From positions 1-59,757 of the forward strand of contig JAFGOY010000081.1 in assembly GCA_016926255.1 (NCBI GenBank): a DNA stretch of 59,757 nt. Reading direction: 5' to 3'. The position numbers and the translations under genes are program-made. Positions 25,493 to 34,128 of the stretch are shown in pieces. The stretch is from Anaerolineae bacterium. Its GTDB lineage: Bacteria > Chloroflexota > Anaerolineae > Aggregatilineales > UBA3940. Numbering within the stretch: position 1 is the stretch's first letter; every line of letters begins with the position of its first letter. Under the pieces are notes generated by a model, which saw only the letters and a program-made list of their open reading frames with translations, ran no database searches and had not been told where the DNA came from.

Positions 25493-26860
25493 CTAGGGCG
25501 CATCCATTGGCTGGGTGCTGCCATCGTCGATTTCTTCGTCGTCCTTGCCCTCGATGCCGTGCTGCGCAGTCGTCGCGTCGATGCTTTCGACGTCCATCGT
25601 GCGGGCAGTCGCCTTCCGGTGATCGGTGACCGGCGGCGGGGCAGCGGCCCTGGCCGTCGCCGGGGCTTCCGGTGCCGGGGAAACCATCGTCGCCGGGATG
25701 GTGCTGACTACCTCCATATCGACCAGTTCTTCCTCCTCTTCTTCTTCCTCCTCGCGGCGCTTACCGGCAAACAGGAACACGAGGCCCAGGGCGATGAAGA
25801 CCAGCGCCATGCCGATGATCGGAATGAAGACGTGGCCCGCCAGCCCGACCAGGAAGAGCATCGCCTCCTTGATGATGAACGCCGACACGCTTTCCAGCGG
25901 TATCCCGACCATGATCGATGTGAGCGTCCATTTGTAGGTAATGCCCATGATCAGGCCCAGCGCCCCGCCGCCGACGAGCGTCGCTCCCATCCACAGGCCC
26001 ATCTTCTCCGAGCCGGTGCTGGTCAGGAACAGGATCACCGCAACGATTGCCGGAAGCAGCAGCGACCAGCGCAGCACAACCCGGATGATCCGCAGGATGG
26101 TTTTCGTCTGTTCGGCGGTGACGCCTTCGAGCACGACCGCGCCGTCTTCTTCAAGCCGCTGCACGATGCGGTACTCGTCGGGAAGCTCCTGCACCACGTC
26201 CTGAAGCGAGTCGTTGTAATCGTTGATCTGGTCTTCGCCCCAGTTGTTGGGCGGCCCCTGCGGGAACTGGCACAGGTTGTAGAGCACTTCCGATCCGACT
26301 GGCGCAGCGTTCAGCCGCGAGTTGAAGTCGGCGAGTTGGGTGGCGTTGCATTCCGGCAGCGCATCGTAGGCGATCATGATCGCGTTGTTGCCGTGCTTGG
26401 TTTTGACCCTCGCCTTGAAGTCCTTCATCGGCAGGACGACATCCGGCAGGTGCTCGTCGTTGTCGATCCAGGTGTAGACCCCGTCGACCATCCCGTGCGT
26501 CCAGCCGATCAGGTACTCGTCGAGGAGGATTTCCTCGCGCGCCGCCTCCCAGTCGTCGAAGGTGAGGAACGCCAGAAGCTGCTCGACGTCCGGCTCGTCT
26601 TCGTTTGGCCGGGCCATCCCGTCCTCGACGCGCTGGTGGGCGCGCCATTCCGAGAACCATTCGAGGCCCTGCGGTACGAGATCGGAGTTGACGATCACCT
26701 CGCTGGCGACGTTCTTGACGATGCGCGGGCTGTAGACCACCCGCCCGATGTTGAAGGTCAGCAGCGTGACGGGAATAAGGATGACCAATAAGACCGCCAG
26801 CAAAAACAGGAGGACGCTCCGGCACCCTCCACCTTTCTTCTTTTTCTTCTCTTCTGCCAT
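25493..26860 (-). CDS. Multi-pass membrane protein, unassigned
   Basis: The 455-residue protein has a Lys-rich N-terminus, one membrane helix (about 15-37), a soluble outside region of about 230 residues with a pair of Cys (about 172 and 205), four closely spaced helices (about 265-370), and an acidic cytosolic tail starting with a run of nine or ten Glu and continuing Ala/Pro-rich. I do not recognise a family. AAGGGAG precedes the ATG. The polyglutamate run is encoded by a repeated CTC/TTC tract on the plus strand, so its length could vary. A role in envelope sensing is possible but unsupported. Confidence 0.7.
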   Translation of the reverse strand: MAEEKKKKKGGGCRSVLLFLLAVLLVILIPVTLLTFNIGRVVYSPRIVKNVASEVIVNSDLVPQGLEWFSEWRAHQRVEDGMARPNEDEPDVEQLLAFLTFDDWEAAREEILLDEYLIGWTHGMVDGVYTWIDNDEHLPDVVLPMKDFKARVKTKHGNNAIMIAYDALPECNATQLADFNSRLNAAPVGSEVLYNLCQFPQGPPNNWGEDQINDYNDSLQDVVQELPDEYRIVQRLEEDGAVVLEGVTAEQTKTILRIIRVVLRWSLLLPAIVAVILFLTSTGSEKMGLWMGATLVGGGALGLIMGITYKWTLTSIMVGIPLESVSAFIIKEAMLFLVGLAGHVFIPIIGMALVFIALGLVFLFAGKRREEEEEEEEELVDMEVVSTIPATMVSPAPEAPATARAAAPPPVTDHRKATARTMDVESIDATTAQHGIEGKDDEEIDDGSTQPMDAP

Positions 26861-26909
26861 GCCGATTCTCCCTTTGGCTGTGTATCTATGTGGATTTTCC
26901 CTCTTCCTT

Positions 26910-26937
26910 ATAATAATTGATTTTTGGTAGGTGAAAA
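26910..26937 (-). promoter_or_regulatory. Candidate promoter of the membrane-protein gene
   Basis: Minus-strand TTTTCA (26932-26937), 16-base spacer, TATTAT (26910-26915), 50 bases upstream of the start at 26860. Confidence 0.4.
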
Positions 26938-27012
26938 GTGCGGGGCGGGAGGAAAAAGCGAAAAGCTAACCTTCAACTGCGATACTGATCATGTCAGATG
27001 GCGAAATTGCTA

Positions 27013-27040
27013 TTGCCCGGATGCTCATTCAGCCTATAAT
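27013..27040 (+). promoter_or_regulatory. Promoter of the SUMF1-domain lipoprotein gene
   Basis: TTGCCC (27013-27018), 16-base spacer, perfect TATAAT (27035-27040), 35 bases before the ATG. Confidence 0.65.
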
Positions 27041-27074
27041 GATCATCGGGTTGACGTAGTGAGGGGATGATCAC

Positions 27075-28046
27075 ATGAAGCTGCTCAGATTGTCTGACAA
27101 AGTTCGTGCCGCCCGGTCGATCCCGGTGCGCGCCATCGTGATGATCGGTGTGCTGGCATCGCTGGGATGTTCGCTTGCCGCCGGGAGCGTCGATTTGCCA
27201 GCTCCCACGCCCACCGATGTACCCATCACACCCACCGAATCCGCGACCGCCACGCCTGCACCGACTGATACGCCCGAACCAACCAACACCCCGACCATTA
27301 CACCGCTGCCGCCGACCGATACCCCGGAGCCGACACCCGATCCCTATGTGCCGGTAACCCGCAATGCCGACTGGACACCGATCATCGAGACATTCGACGG
27401 GGTTGAGATGGCGCTGGTGCCCGCTGGCTGCTTCGAGATGGGCAGCGCGGATGGAGACAACGACGAATGGCCGGTACACGAAGTGTGTTTCGAGGAACCG
27501 TTCTGGATCGACGTGTATGAAGTAACAAACGGGCAGCTTGGTGAGGACTGGGCACGCTGCCGGGACAGATCGGCGGAGGACAATCAGCCAGGGATATGTA
27601 TCAACTGGCATGATTCGGTCGTGCACTGCGAATCACGCGGAGGACGCCTGCCCACCGAAGCCGAATGGGAGTACGCGGCACGTGGCCCGGATGGGTTGAT
27701 CTATCCCTGGGGCAATGATTTTATTGCTGACAATCTGGTCTATGATGAAAACGATCCGGGCGGCACGGCACCCGTGGGCAGCAAACCGGACGGTGTTTCG
27801 TGGGTTGGTGCCTATGATTTGAGCGGCAACGTCTGGGAGTGGATCAACGATTGGTATTGGGCTTATTCACCCCGCCAGCAGATCAATCCACAGGGGCCGG
27901 AGAGCGGCAGTTCCCGCGTGATACGGGGCGGATCGTGGGCCGATGACGCGAGCCACAACCGGGCTGCCAATCGGAACTGGGACTATCCATCGGATACGGA
28001 TTACAACATCGTCGGTTTTCGCTGTGCGATGGCGTTTCAACCCTGA
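27075..28046 (+). CDS. Lipoprotein with formylglycine-generating-enzyme-like (SUMF1) domain
   Basis: The 323-residue protein has a signal peptide with lipobox ASLGC (Cys about 32), a Thr/Pro linker (about 40-92) and a SUMF1/FGE-type domain (about 100-323) with the family landmarks GCFEMGS, PVHEV, ITN-like EVTN, RLPTEAEWEYAARG, GNVWEW, IRGGSW and a final GFRCA. The redox Cys pair that lets true formylglycine-generating enzymes oxidise sulfatase Cys is absent: the stretch after GGSW reads SHNRAANRNWD. It is therefore more likely a binding or structural member of the family, outside the cell. GAGGGGA precedes the ATG. The stop codon lies inside the first hairpin of a double-hairpin repeat. Confidence 0.85.
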   Translation: MKLLRLSDKVRAARSIPVRAIVMIGVLASLGCSLAAGSVDLPAPTPTDVPITPTESATATPAPTDTPEPTNTPTITPLPPTDTPEPTPDPYVPVTRNADWTPIIETFDGVEMALVPAGCFEMGSADGDNDEWPVHEVCFEEPFWIDVYEVTNGQLGEDWARCRDRSAEDNQPGICINWHDSVVHCESRGGRLPTEAEWEYAARGPDGLIYPWGNDFIADNLVYDENDPGGTAPVGSKPDGVSWVGAYDLSGNVWEWINDWYWAYSPRQQINPQGPESGSSRVIRGGSWADDASHNRAANRNWDYPSDTDYNIVGFRCAMAFQP

Positions 28047-28086
28047 TGGGTTGAACAGGGAGTTTCGCCTGCGGCAAAACTCCAAC
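28036..28086 (+). repeat. Double-hairpin repeat, copy 1
   Basis: Hairpin 1 is TTCAACCC/GGGTTGAA (28036-28055), linker CAGGGA, hairpin 2 is GTTTCGCC/GGCAAAAC (28062-28080), tail TCCAAC. The first arm encodes the last residues of the lipoprotein and the loop contains its stop. Confidence 0.75.
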
Positions 28087-28152
28087 GATTGAACTCAGCC
28101 ACCGCCTGACAACATACCGCCGGTAGGGGCAGGGCTTGTCCCTGCCCGTCTG

Positions 28153-29715
28153 CTACCGCAGCCAGAACGCCGATTGCAGCCCTGTGTTGTCCATCGGCAC
28201 ACACTCAAGCTCAAACTCCGGCGGATAGGCTTCGCAGCGCTGATCGGGCAGCAGGAAGAGCACTCCGTTGCCGTCGAGAGTCCAGAGATAGTCCTTTACA
28301 TAATCGAACATTTCATCACTACTGAATATGAATTTAGGTTCACCTAGTGGTACACTTAACCACAGGGCGGATATAAGAAAATTACTGTCCTTACTATGCC
28401 ACAGCCAGATATTTCCATCGGGTGAGGTCTGTATTTCCAGTACCGGTTCAATTTCTCCAGGCATCTCCGTGATTACGCCGCTTGGTGAGATCGTGTACCA
28501 GTAGTCCCACGACGTACCGACGAAAAGATCATACTCAGCAAACCATTTAAACCAGAGAAACTGAACCGCTGGATATTCATTGATATCGCCATCTCGATAC
28601 AGGTAAATTGATGGTTCGCACTCGTCGTTCAAAGTAGAGCAAAATTCACTAAAAAGCAGCAGGTCATGTTCCTCTGCATATGCCTGAGCATATACTATGA
28701 ATTCTTCGGGGGCCTCGATTGTATCATCGGCGATTGGTGTTCGGTCACCGGTAGTAATATCAGCAAGATAAGTATATTTGTACTCCTTCGCATAGTAGAA
28801 GTACTCCACCTTCACTTCGATTTGATGATCGTTGATCCAGCTATAACTGATGTCTGCTTCAGCAGAAGCAAGGTCGTCCGCAATACTGACGTCAAACAAA
28901 GGTGCCCTGACTCCATCATCAACTCGCACTGACCAGAAACCATCAGGGTATGGCCCTCCGCTGTGGAATATCAGGTCGGTCGGCATATAAAGGATGTAAT
29001 CGCCATCCGGTGACCATTCCAGCCGGTAGATATGCTTCTCCACTTCATCGGTCAACCGTGTAATACTTTCTGTCGCCAGGTCATAGACATACAAATCAAA
29101 TGTTCCATCCTCTACTGCGGCAGTGTAAGCCAGCTTTGTCCCATCCGGTGACCAGACAAATTCCTGATAATAGGTAGCATCGTCTTCATCTGAAACTTGT
29201 GCGATCCTGACCTCGTCTCCACCCGGCACGTGCGCGATATTCAACCAGCCATCGGGTTGATGTTCATAGTGTCGCGTTATGTATGCGATTGTTACTCCAT
29301 CTTCAAGATCGTCGCCAGGGCGGAAAGCAAACGTTTTATAGAAATAGCCCGAAATCAATTCAGTTCGACCTGTCCAATCAGGATTCATCGCGTACAGAAC
29401 ATGACGCCCATCGGGGCTACTGACCAGTGTAATCAACCACGGCCCGGTATCTGATAGGGGCACGCTCGATGTCGGTGCGGGGGTGAAGGTGAGCGAAGGC
29501 GTGAGGGTCGGTGTCAAAGTGAGTTTTTGTGGTGGCGTATGGGCAGATGTTGGAATTACTGTGGGTTCAACAAGTGTTGCGGTAGACGTGGTTGTTGCTG
29601 TCTCGGTCGGTGCATCTGTCTCCGTGATCGTCGACTCCGTCGTTGCCGCCGATCCGCACCCGGCCATCAGCACACACAATAATAGAATCGATACTATCCG
29701 CCGCGTGGCGTTCAT
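28153..29715 (-). CDS. Lipoprotein with TolB/PD40-like beta-propeller
   Basis: The 520-residue protein has a signal peptide with lipobox LMAGC, a Thr-rich linker (about 25-85) and a six- or seven-blade propeller with strands such as FVWSPDGTKLAYTA and LEWSPDGDYILYMP. Four Cys near the end (about residues 350-510) may form disulfides. The gene is more AT-rich than its neighbours, particularly between 28300 and 29400. A clear GGGAGC precedes the ATG. It resembles in layout, but not closely in sequence, the lipoproteins at 4003 and 37598; these may be a family of extracellular sensors or binding proteins. Confidence 0.75.
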   Translation of the reverse strand: MNATRRIVSILLLCVLMAGCGSAATTESTITETDAPTETATTTSTATLVEPTVIPTSAHTPPQKLTLTPTLTPSLTFTPAPTSSVPLSDTGPWLITLVSSPDGRHVLYAMNPDWTGRTELISGYFYKTFAFRPGDDLEDGVTIAYITRHYEHQPDGWLNIAHVPGGDEVRIAQVSDEDDATYYQEFVWSPDGTKLAYTAAVEDGTFDLYVYDLATESITRLTDEVEKHIYRLEWSPDGDYILYMPTDLIFHSGGPYPDGFWSVRVDDGVRAPLFDVSIADDLASAEADISYSWINDHQIEVKVEYFYYAKEYKYTYLADITTGDRTPIADDTIEAPEEFIVYAQAYAEEHDLLLFSEFCSTLNDECEPSIYLYRDGDINEYPAVQFLWFKWFAEYDLFVGTSWDYWYTISPSGVITEMPGEIEPVLEIQTSPDGNIWLWHSKDSNFLISALWLSVPLGEPKFIFSSDEMFDYVKDYLWTLDGNGVLFLLPDQRCEAYPPEFELECVPMDNTGLQSAFWLR

Positions 29716-29739
29716 GTTTTGCTCCCGTGAACTGCTGAG

Positions 29740-29801
29740 TTAGCCCCCTCTGACGAACCTGCGGTTCGCCATCTCCCCCAGAATTGGGGGCGATCAGGGT
29801 T
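29740..29801 (-). repeat. C-run/G-run hairpin repeat, minus orientation
   Basis: Its reverse complement matches 46197-46257 almost base for base over 61 positions. The central stem is CGAACC/GGTTCG here and CGACC-type there, with paired changes. Confidence 0.8.
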
Positions 29802-29883
29802 GGCCTGTTTATCCGATCTATAGACGCTTTGTCGATCCGAATTTTCGTTTTTTTCTTTGCGTCCTCTGCGTCCTTTGCGGTGG

Positions 29884-29934
29884 GCAACTGGAAAACAGTT
29901 GCTCAGGAGTTTTGACTTCGTCAAAACGTCCACT
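29884..29934 (+). repeat. Double-hairpin repeat, copy 2
   Basis: Hairpin 1 GCAACTG/CAGTTGC (29884-29902), linker TCAGGA, hairpin 2 GTTTTGAC/GTCAAAAC (29909-29927), tail GTCCAC. It lies just past the stop of the M42 peptidase gene. Confidence 0.75.
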
Positions 29935-29941
29935 CTCATTT

Positions 29942-30916
29942 TTACCCGCCCAACAGCGCTCCCAGCACCTCGACCGCGCCCACAACATCCCCCAGATCGA
30001 CCGTCTCACTCGTCGTATGCACATACCGACACGGCACACTGATCGCCCCGGCCTTGACCCCCGCGCGGGCGATCTGGATCATCGAGGCGTCGGTGGTGCC
30101 GCTCAACAGAATCTCGCGCTGAACCGTCACCCCGGCCCGCTGCGCGGCGGCATCGAGCAGGGCGATCACCTCCGGCGAGGCGAGCATCCCGCCATCCTTG
30201 ATCTTGATCGCCGGGCCTTTGCCCATTTCGACTGCCATCTTGTGCGCTTTGGGGATATCGCCCGTGCGCGTCAGGTCGATGGCGATTCCGATCTCCGGGT
30301 CAACCGCGTGGGCGGCGGTCATCGCGCCGCGCCGCCCGATCTCCTCCTGAACGGTAAACGCAAAGGCGATGTTATATGCTGGCTGACTGACCTGCCGCAT
30401 CACCTCGATCTGGATCGCGCAGCCCACCCGGTTGTCGAGGCTCTTCCCGACGATCCGCTCGCCGCGCACGACCACCTCGCGCAGCAAGCCCGCCGCATCG
30501 CCGACCGCGATACTGTGATCTCCGCCGCTTACGTCGACGTACAGCTGATCCAGCTTCGGGGCGCTCGACGCGCCGAGATTGCCGTCCATCCCGATCACCC
30601 CGACTGTGCCGTCGGCGAAGCGGACGCGGTTCCCGTAGAGCGTGTTCGGGTAGAGCACGCCCAGATTGGTGAAGCGCATGAACCCGCCCTCTTCGATGTG
30701 GGTGACGATCAGGCCGATCTCGTCCATGTGCGCCGAGAGCATGATCGTCCGGGCCTCCGGGGTCGAACTGTGTTTCCAGGCGATGACGTTCCCCAGTGCG
30801 TCGACGCTGACCTCTTCGGCCAGCCCGTCGATCTGGTCGAGGATCATCGCCCGGATTTGTTCTTCGTGACCGCTGGGGCCGTAGCATTCGGCCAGTTTAC
30901 GGATCAGGTCGATCAT
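29942..30916 (-). CDS. M42 family metallo-aminopeptidase
   Basis: The 324-residue protein is an M42 (glutamyl aminopeptidase/deblocking aminopeptidase) enzyme that removes N-terminal residues from peptides, usually as a dodecameric cytosolic shell. The metal-site motifs are all present: SAHMDEIG (His63), KSLDNRVG, the catalytic TVQEEIG, AIDLT, and YVHTTSE near the end. Its ATG overlaps the Nudix gene stop as ATGA, so the two are translationally coupled. It is one of three M42 paralogues in 7 kb. The pairing with Nudix suggests a joint clean-up role, but that is conjecture. Confidence 0.9.
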   Translation of the reverse strand: MIDLIRKLAECYGPSGHEEQIRAMILDQIDGLAEEVSVDALGNVIAWKHSSTPEARTIMLSAHMDEIGLIVTHIEEGGFMRFTNLGVLYPNTLYGNRVRFADGTVGVIGMDGNLGASSAPKLDQLYVDVSGGDHSIAVGDAAGLLREVVVRGERIVGKSLDNRVGCAIQIEVMRQVSQPAYNIAFAFTVQEEIGRRGAMTAAHAVDPEIGIAIDLTRTGDIPKAHKMAVEMGKGPAIKIKDGGMLASPEVIALLDAAAQRAGVTVQREILLSGTTDASMIQIARAGVKAGAISVPCRYVHTTSETVDLGDVVGAVEVLGALLGG

Positions 30917-31314
30917 GGTGTGCTCCGCTGATTGAAAAACTCGTCTAACAGTGATCGGTGATCGAAGGCCATATCAAGCCCGCCGATCTCGTCCGCCGGG
31001 AAGAAACCAACGCGCAGCCCTTCGTGAACCGGCAGCGACCCGGCTTCTCGATCCAGCCGTCCGATATACACATACTGCTCCACGAATCCACCCGCGCGCG
31101 GCGCGTCGTAGACCTTCCAGAAGTCGAGCGGCAGCGATAGTTCGTTCTCTTCGAACAGTTCACGTGCCATCGCTTCGGCGGGCGACTCTCCCGCCTCGAC
31201 ATGCCCGCCGGGCAGCGTCCAGTGATAGGGGAACAGCTCCGGGTTCCCGTCGCGTTGCTGGAGCAGGACTTGCCCATCATTGTTTGTCAATATCGCCGAG
31301 ACGACGGTAATCAT
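30913..31314 (-). CDS. Nudix hydrolase
   Basis: The 133-residue protein carries the Nudix box GGHVEAGESPAEAMARELFEE (about 38-58); in the consensus GX5EX7REUXEEXGU the Gly of the last XGU is replaced by Glu, while all Mg-binding Glu residues remain. It would hydrolyse a nucleoside-diphosphate-linked substrate; which one is unknown. I start at ATG 31314 (MITVVSAIL), where strand 1 begins; a longer reading adds 47 residues without Nudix character. It is coupled by ATGA overlap to the M42 gene. Confidence 0.85.
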   Translation of the reverse strand: MITVVSAILTNNDGQVLLQQRDGNPELFPYHWTLPGGHVEAGESPAEAMARELFEENELSLPLDFWKVYDAPRAGGFVEQYVYIGRLDREAGSLPVHEGLRVGFFPADEIGGLDMAFDHRSLLDEFFNQRSTP

Positions 31315-31385
31315 AGTCCATTCCAATTCATAGCAATGCTGCACAACATTGTATCCCATCGACGCGAAATCGGTAATCGCGTCAG

Positions 31386-31413
31386 TTGGCATCTGCCATA
31401 GGCTGCCTATAAT
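31386..31413 (+). promoter_or_regulatory. Promoter of the 31444 gene
   Basis: TTGGCA (31386-31391), 16-base spacer, TATAAT (31408-31413); start codon 31 bases on, with AAAGGA as ribosome-binding site. Confidence 0.7.
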
Positions 31414-31443
31414 GGTATCGGATAGTTTATCAAAGGAAATCCG

Positions 31444-32301
31444 ATGGGCCGACATTCGAAGTCACCGCAAACAATCAGCCTGAATCCATCGATCATCGAT
31501 GAGCCGTATACGCCCGGCTCTGGTCAGCGTGTGCTCGATGCAATCTACATGCTCGACGCCACGTTCGGGGTTGGGAGGGCTATCTCATGGCTGCTGGCGC
31601 TGAGCCTGATCGCATGGTTCACCTTTGGGCTGGTGACCCCGCGTATGGTATCACCGCGTTACTCTGAAGAAGATCGCCTGGCCCTGGATCGCCAGCTTCA
31701 ATGGCCGGTATTGGTTCGAGAGGACTTCGAAGACAAACGCCTCGACTCTGACGCTGATTGGGCGCTGGGTGATGAGTACGCGGATAACTATGATGTTTAT
31801 CGCGAACTTTACGAAGGTCAGTATTTTTGCTCGGTGGCGTTCTACACGGCGGGCTGCTGCGAAGAATCGCCCTGGCTGATCACCCAACAGTCGGTGGAGG
31901 ATTTTGTCATCAGCGCCGACTTCACCAAGTATTCGAGCGACGATGGCCCCAGTTATGGCTTCATCTATCATTATCAGGACGCCGAGAACTTCTACGCGGT
32001 GACCTTCAACGATGTCAAAAACCTGACGGTTGAGGTCATATACCAGGGCGAGTGGCAGGTGATCTTTACGAAAAGCTTTCACAGCGCGATCCTGCCCTTC
32101 GAACGTAACCGGCTGCGGCTGAGTGTCGAAGATGGAGTCGGGCGAATCCTGATCAATGATCAATACGTCGGGCGCTTCGACAGTTCGCGGTTGCCGCAGG
32201 GACACCTTGGATTTGTCATCGGATCGCCTTACGAACGCGCCGATGTAGTTACCCTCGGCATCGACAACGTGACGCTGCGTACGCCGGATGAAAACGAGTA
32301 A
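31444..32301 (+). CDS. Single-pass membrane protein with lectin-like beta-sandwich domain
   Basis: The 285-residue protein has a membrane helix at about 45-65 and then a soluble domain (about 85-280). The pattern DFEDxxLDSDADWALGD, YGFIYHYQDAENFYAVTF and LRLSVEDGVGRILINDQYVGRFD is typical of concanavalin-like/DUF1080-type domains that bind glycans in many extracellular proteins. Three Cys cluster in CSVAFYTAGCCEE. No catalytic residues can be named. The next gene follows after ten bases, so the two form an operon. Confidence 0.7.
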   Translation: MGRHSKSPQTISLNPSIIDEPYTPGSGQRVLDAIYMLDATFGVGRAISWLLALSLIAWFTFGLVTPRMVSPRYSEEDRLALDRQLQWPVLVREDFEDKRLDSDADWALGDEYADNYDVYRELYEGQYFCSVAFYTAGCCEESPWLITQQSVEDFVISADFTKYSSDDGPSYGFIYHYQDAENFYAVTFNDVKNLTVEVIYQGEWQVIFTKSFHSAILPFERNRLRLSVEDGVGRILINDQYVGRFDSSRLPQGHLGFVIGSPYERADVVTLGIDNVTLRTPDENE

Positions 32302-32311
32302 GGGACGAGCT

Positions 32312-33988
32312 ATGTCATCACCGGACTATTCCAACCAGCCGCACGACCTGGGTAAGCTGGTCGAGACCTATCCGCTCAACAAGCGCGGCATATTAATCGA
32401 CAGCCTGTTCTTCATGGCGGTAGGCATTGCCCTGATCGTGTTCAATCGATTTATAGCGCATCTGCTGACCGGGTTGTTTTCGGGCAGTTTGTATGATCTG
32501 GCGATCATCGCCGGGCTGGCTTTGATCATGGCGGTGGGCAGCGGCTTCGCTCTTGTCCGGACGCTGCGCTTGAAATCGCTGCGCGCTCTCTTCGATCCGC
32601 CCCCGGAGCTGCACGCGTCGGCGTTTTCCGCCATCTTCCTGGTGTTTATCCTTCCCCCGCTGCTGATCACCTTCTTTGCGCCCCGCGTGGGGATCGCCTT
32701 CGCCGGGATTGAGATCGTGCTGGCGATGCTTGCCAGTTTGATCCGGGTGCGGCGACATCGCGGGCAGGCGGTTGAAGAATACGCGCAGGGGATCGTTGTT
32801 CCGGTCGACGGCCAGCCTGTCGCCATCCGCTGGGAAGAGATCAGCGCGGTGTGGGCGCATGGTCATATCGGGCGCTATGAGGGGCCGCCGGTAAAAATCA
32901 AGCGGCTCTGGCAGAATCCCGATCACCTGCTGGCCCGCATCAATCAGCGCGTATCGGAGCGGCTCTATACCGAAAAGCTGAAGCAGTATAACGCGGGTAT
33001 CACGGCGACCTTTGGCCGCGTTCTGCTCGACCGGCAGGGGCTGGCGGTTGGCCGCAGGCGGATTCCCTGGAGCAAAATCGACCATATCCTGATCAACGCC
33101 AATCATGTCAGTATCAGGCACGGTGTCCGGACGCGTACGCTGCGCGGTGTGAGCGTCTCCGAAATCCCTGATCTTGCCTGTTTCCTGAGCCTGACCACGC
33201 ATATCCTGACGACCGGCCAGACAGAGATCGCCCCGGTGCCCCTGAAAGCCACCGATACCACCCCGGTGAAAACCAGCGTCGAATTTCGCCCGGCTCTCGC
33301 CAAACTGGCGGTCATTCTGGGCTGGCTGGCTTTTGCTATCTTCCTCGTGGTGATCGATCTGCTGGGCGTGATCGAATATTCGGCTGGGTCACCGCACTAT
33401 ATCATCTTTTCCGTCGGCGCGATTATGGCAGTGGTGGCGCTCTATCGACTCGTCGCCTGGCTTCGCAGTGCTGGCGTGTGGGTGCGGATCACCGAAGACT
33501 CCCTGACCTATTCCCGTGCCGGGCAGACTGCCGTAATCGAGTGGAAAGACGTGGAAAGTGTGCAGTCGTTTTATGTATCGGTGTGGATGGTCGTGCTGAT
33601 GCATCGCTGCACGCTGATATCGAAGGACGAGCAGGTTATCCACCTGCGGCAGGGAATGAATCAGATCGCCTCCCTGATCGATCATGTCTACCGGCTGGTT
33701 GGCATCGTCCGCTCCCCGGTAACCGAACAGCGCATTAAAGATAATCATCTGGTGCGGTTCAGTCGCTGGGGGTTGAGTAAGCAGGGCATCCACGACCGGG
33801 ATCGGATATTGCCCTGGGATCAGGTCAAAGAGGTGGTCGTCAGGCCCCATGCCATTCTGGTGAAAGATAAAAGCAGCGTCAAATCGTGGACGCGCATCCC
33901 CTTGATGGGCACGCCGAATATGTGTGTGTTTCTGACACTGGTTGGTGGATTGGTGAAATACGAACTACCATCGTTCCGGGCGGGATGA
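32312..33988 (+). CDS. Membrane protein with repeated PH-like segments, unassigned
   Basis: The 558-residue product begins at ATG 32312, chosen because AAGGGACGAG precedes it; an upstream in-frame start overlaps the preceding gene. Helices lie near 25-45, 55-80, 105-150 and 335-385. Between and after them the pattern of a strand, IRWEEISAVW, then a tract ending in a short helix recurs three times (IPWSKIDHILI, IEWKDVESVQS, LPWDQVKEVVV), as in bacterial PH-like domains. I do not recognise the family. It is likely the partner of the lectin-like membrane protein before it. Confidence 0.65.
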   Translation: MSSPDYSNQPHDLGKLVETYPLNKRGILIDSLFFMAVGIALIVFNRFIAHLLTGLFSGSLYDLAIIAGLALIMAVGSGFALVRTLRLKSLRALFDPPPELHASAFSAIFLVFILPPLLITFFAPRVGIAFAGIEIVLAMLASLIRVRRHRGQAVEEYAQGIVVPVDGQPVAIRWEEISAVWAHGHIGRYEGPPVKIKRLWQNPDHLLARINQRVSERLYTEKLKQYNAGITATFGRVLLDRQGLAVGRRRIPWSKIDHILINANHVSIRHGVRTRTLRGVSVSEIPDLACFLSLTTHILTTGQTEIAPVPLKATDTTPVKTSVEFRPALAKLAVILGWLAFAIFLVVIDLLGVIEYSAGSPHYIIFSVGAIMAVVALYRLVAWLRSAGVWVRITEDSLTYSRAGQTAVIEWKDVESVQSFYVSVWMVVLMHRCTLISKDEQVIHLRQGMNQIASLIDHVYRLVGIVRSPVTEQRIKDNHLVRFSRWGLSKQGIHDRDRILPWDQVKEVVVRPHAILVKDKSSVKSWTRIPLMGTPNMCVFLTLVGGLVKYELPSFRAG

Positions 33989-34041
33989 TTTGTTTCATTT
34001 GTCGGGTGCAGCCCGATAAATGTGATAAGGGTTCAGGAGTT

Positions 34042-34095
34042 GTTGTGGATGTTTTGATAAAATCAAAACTCCTATTAATCAACTGTCAGGTTGAT
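34042..34095 (-). repeat. Double-hairpin repeat, copy 3 (minus)
   Basis: On the minus strand: hairpin 1 ATCAAC/GTTGAT, linker TAATAGGA, hairpin 2 GTTTTGAT/ATCAAAAC (plus 34051-34069), tail ATCCACAAC. It lies between two convergent genes. Confidence 0.75.
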
Positions 34096-34096
34096 T

Positions 34097-34127
34097 ACCC
34101 CCTGACTGGGGTTTGGGGCGAAGCCCC
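34097..34127. other. Hairpins between convergent genes
   Basis: CCCC/GGGG around TGACT, then GGGGC-GAA-GCCCC (34115-34127), directly abutting the stop of the M42 gene at 34129. Possibly a terminator for it or a degenerate C-run/G-run repeat. Confidence 0.5.
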
Positions 34128-34128
34128 A

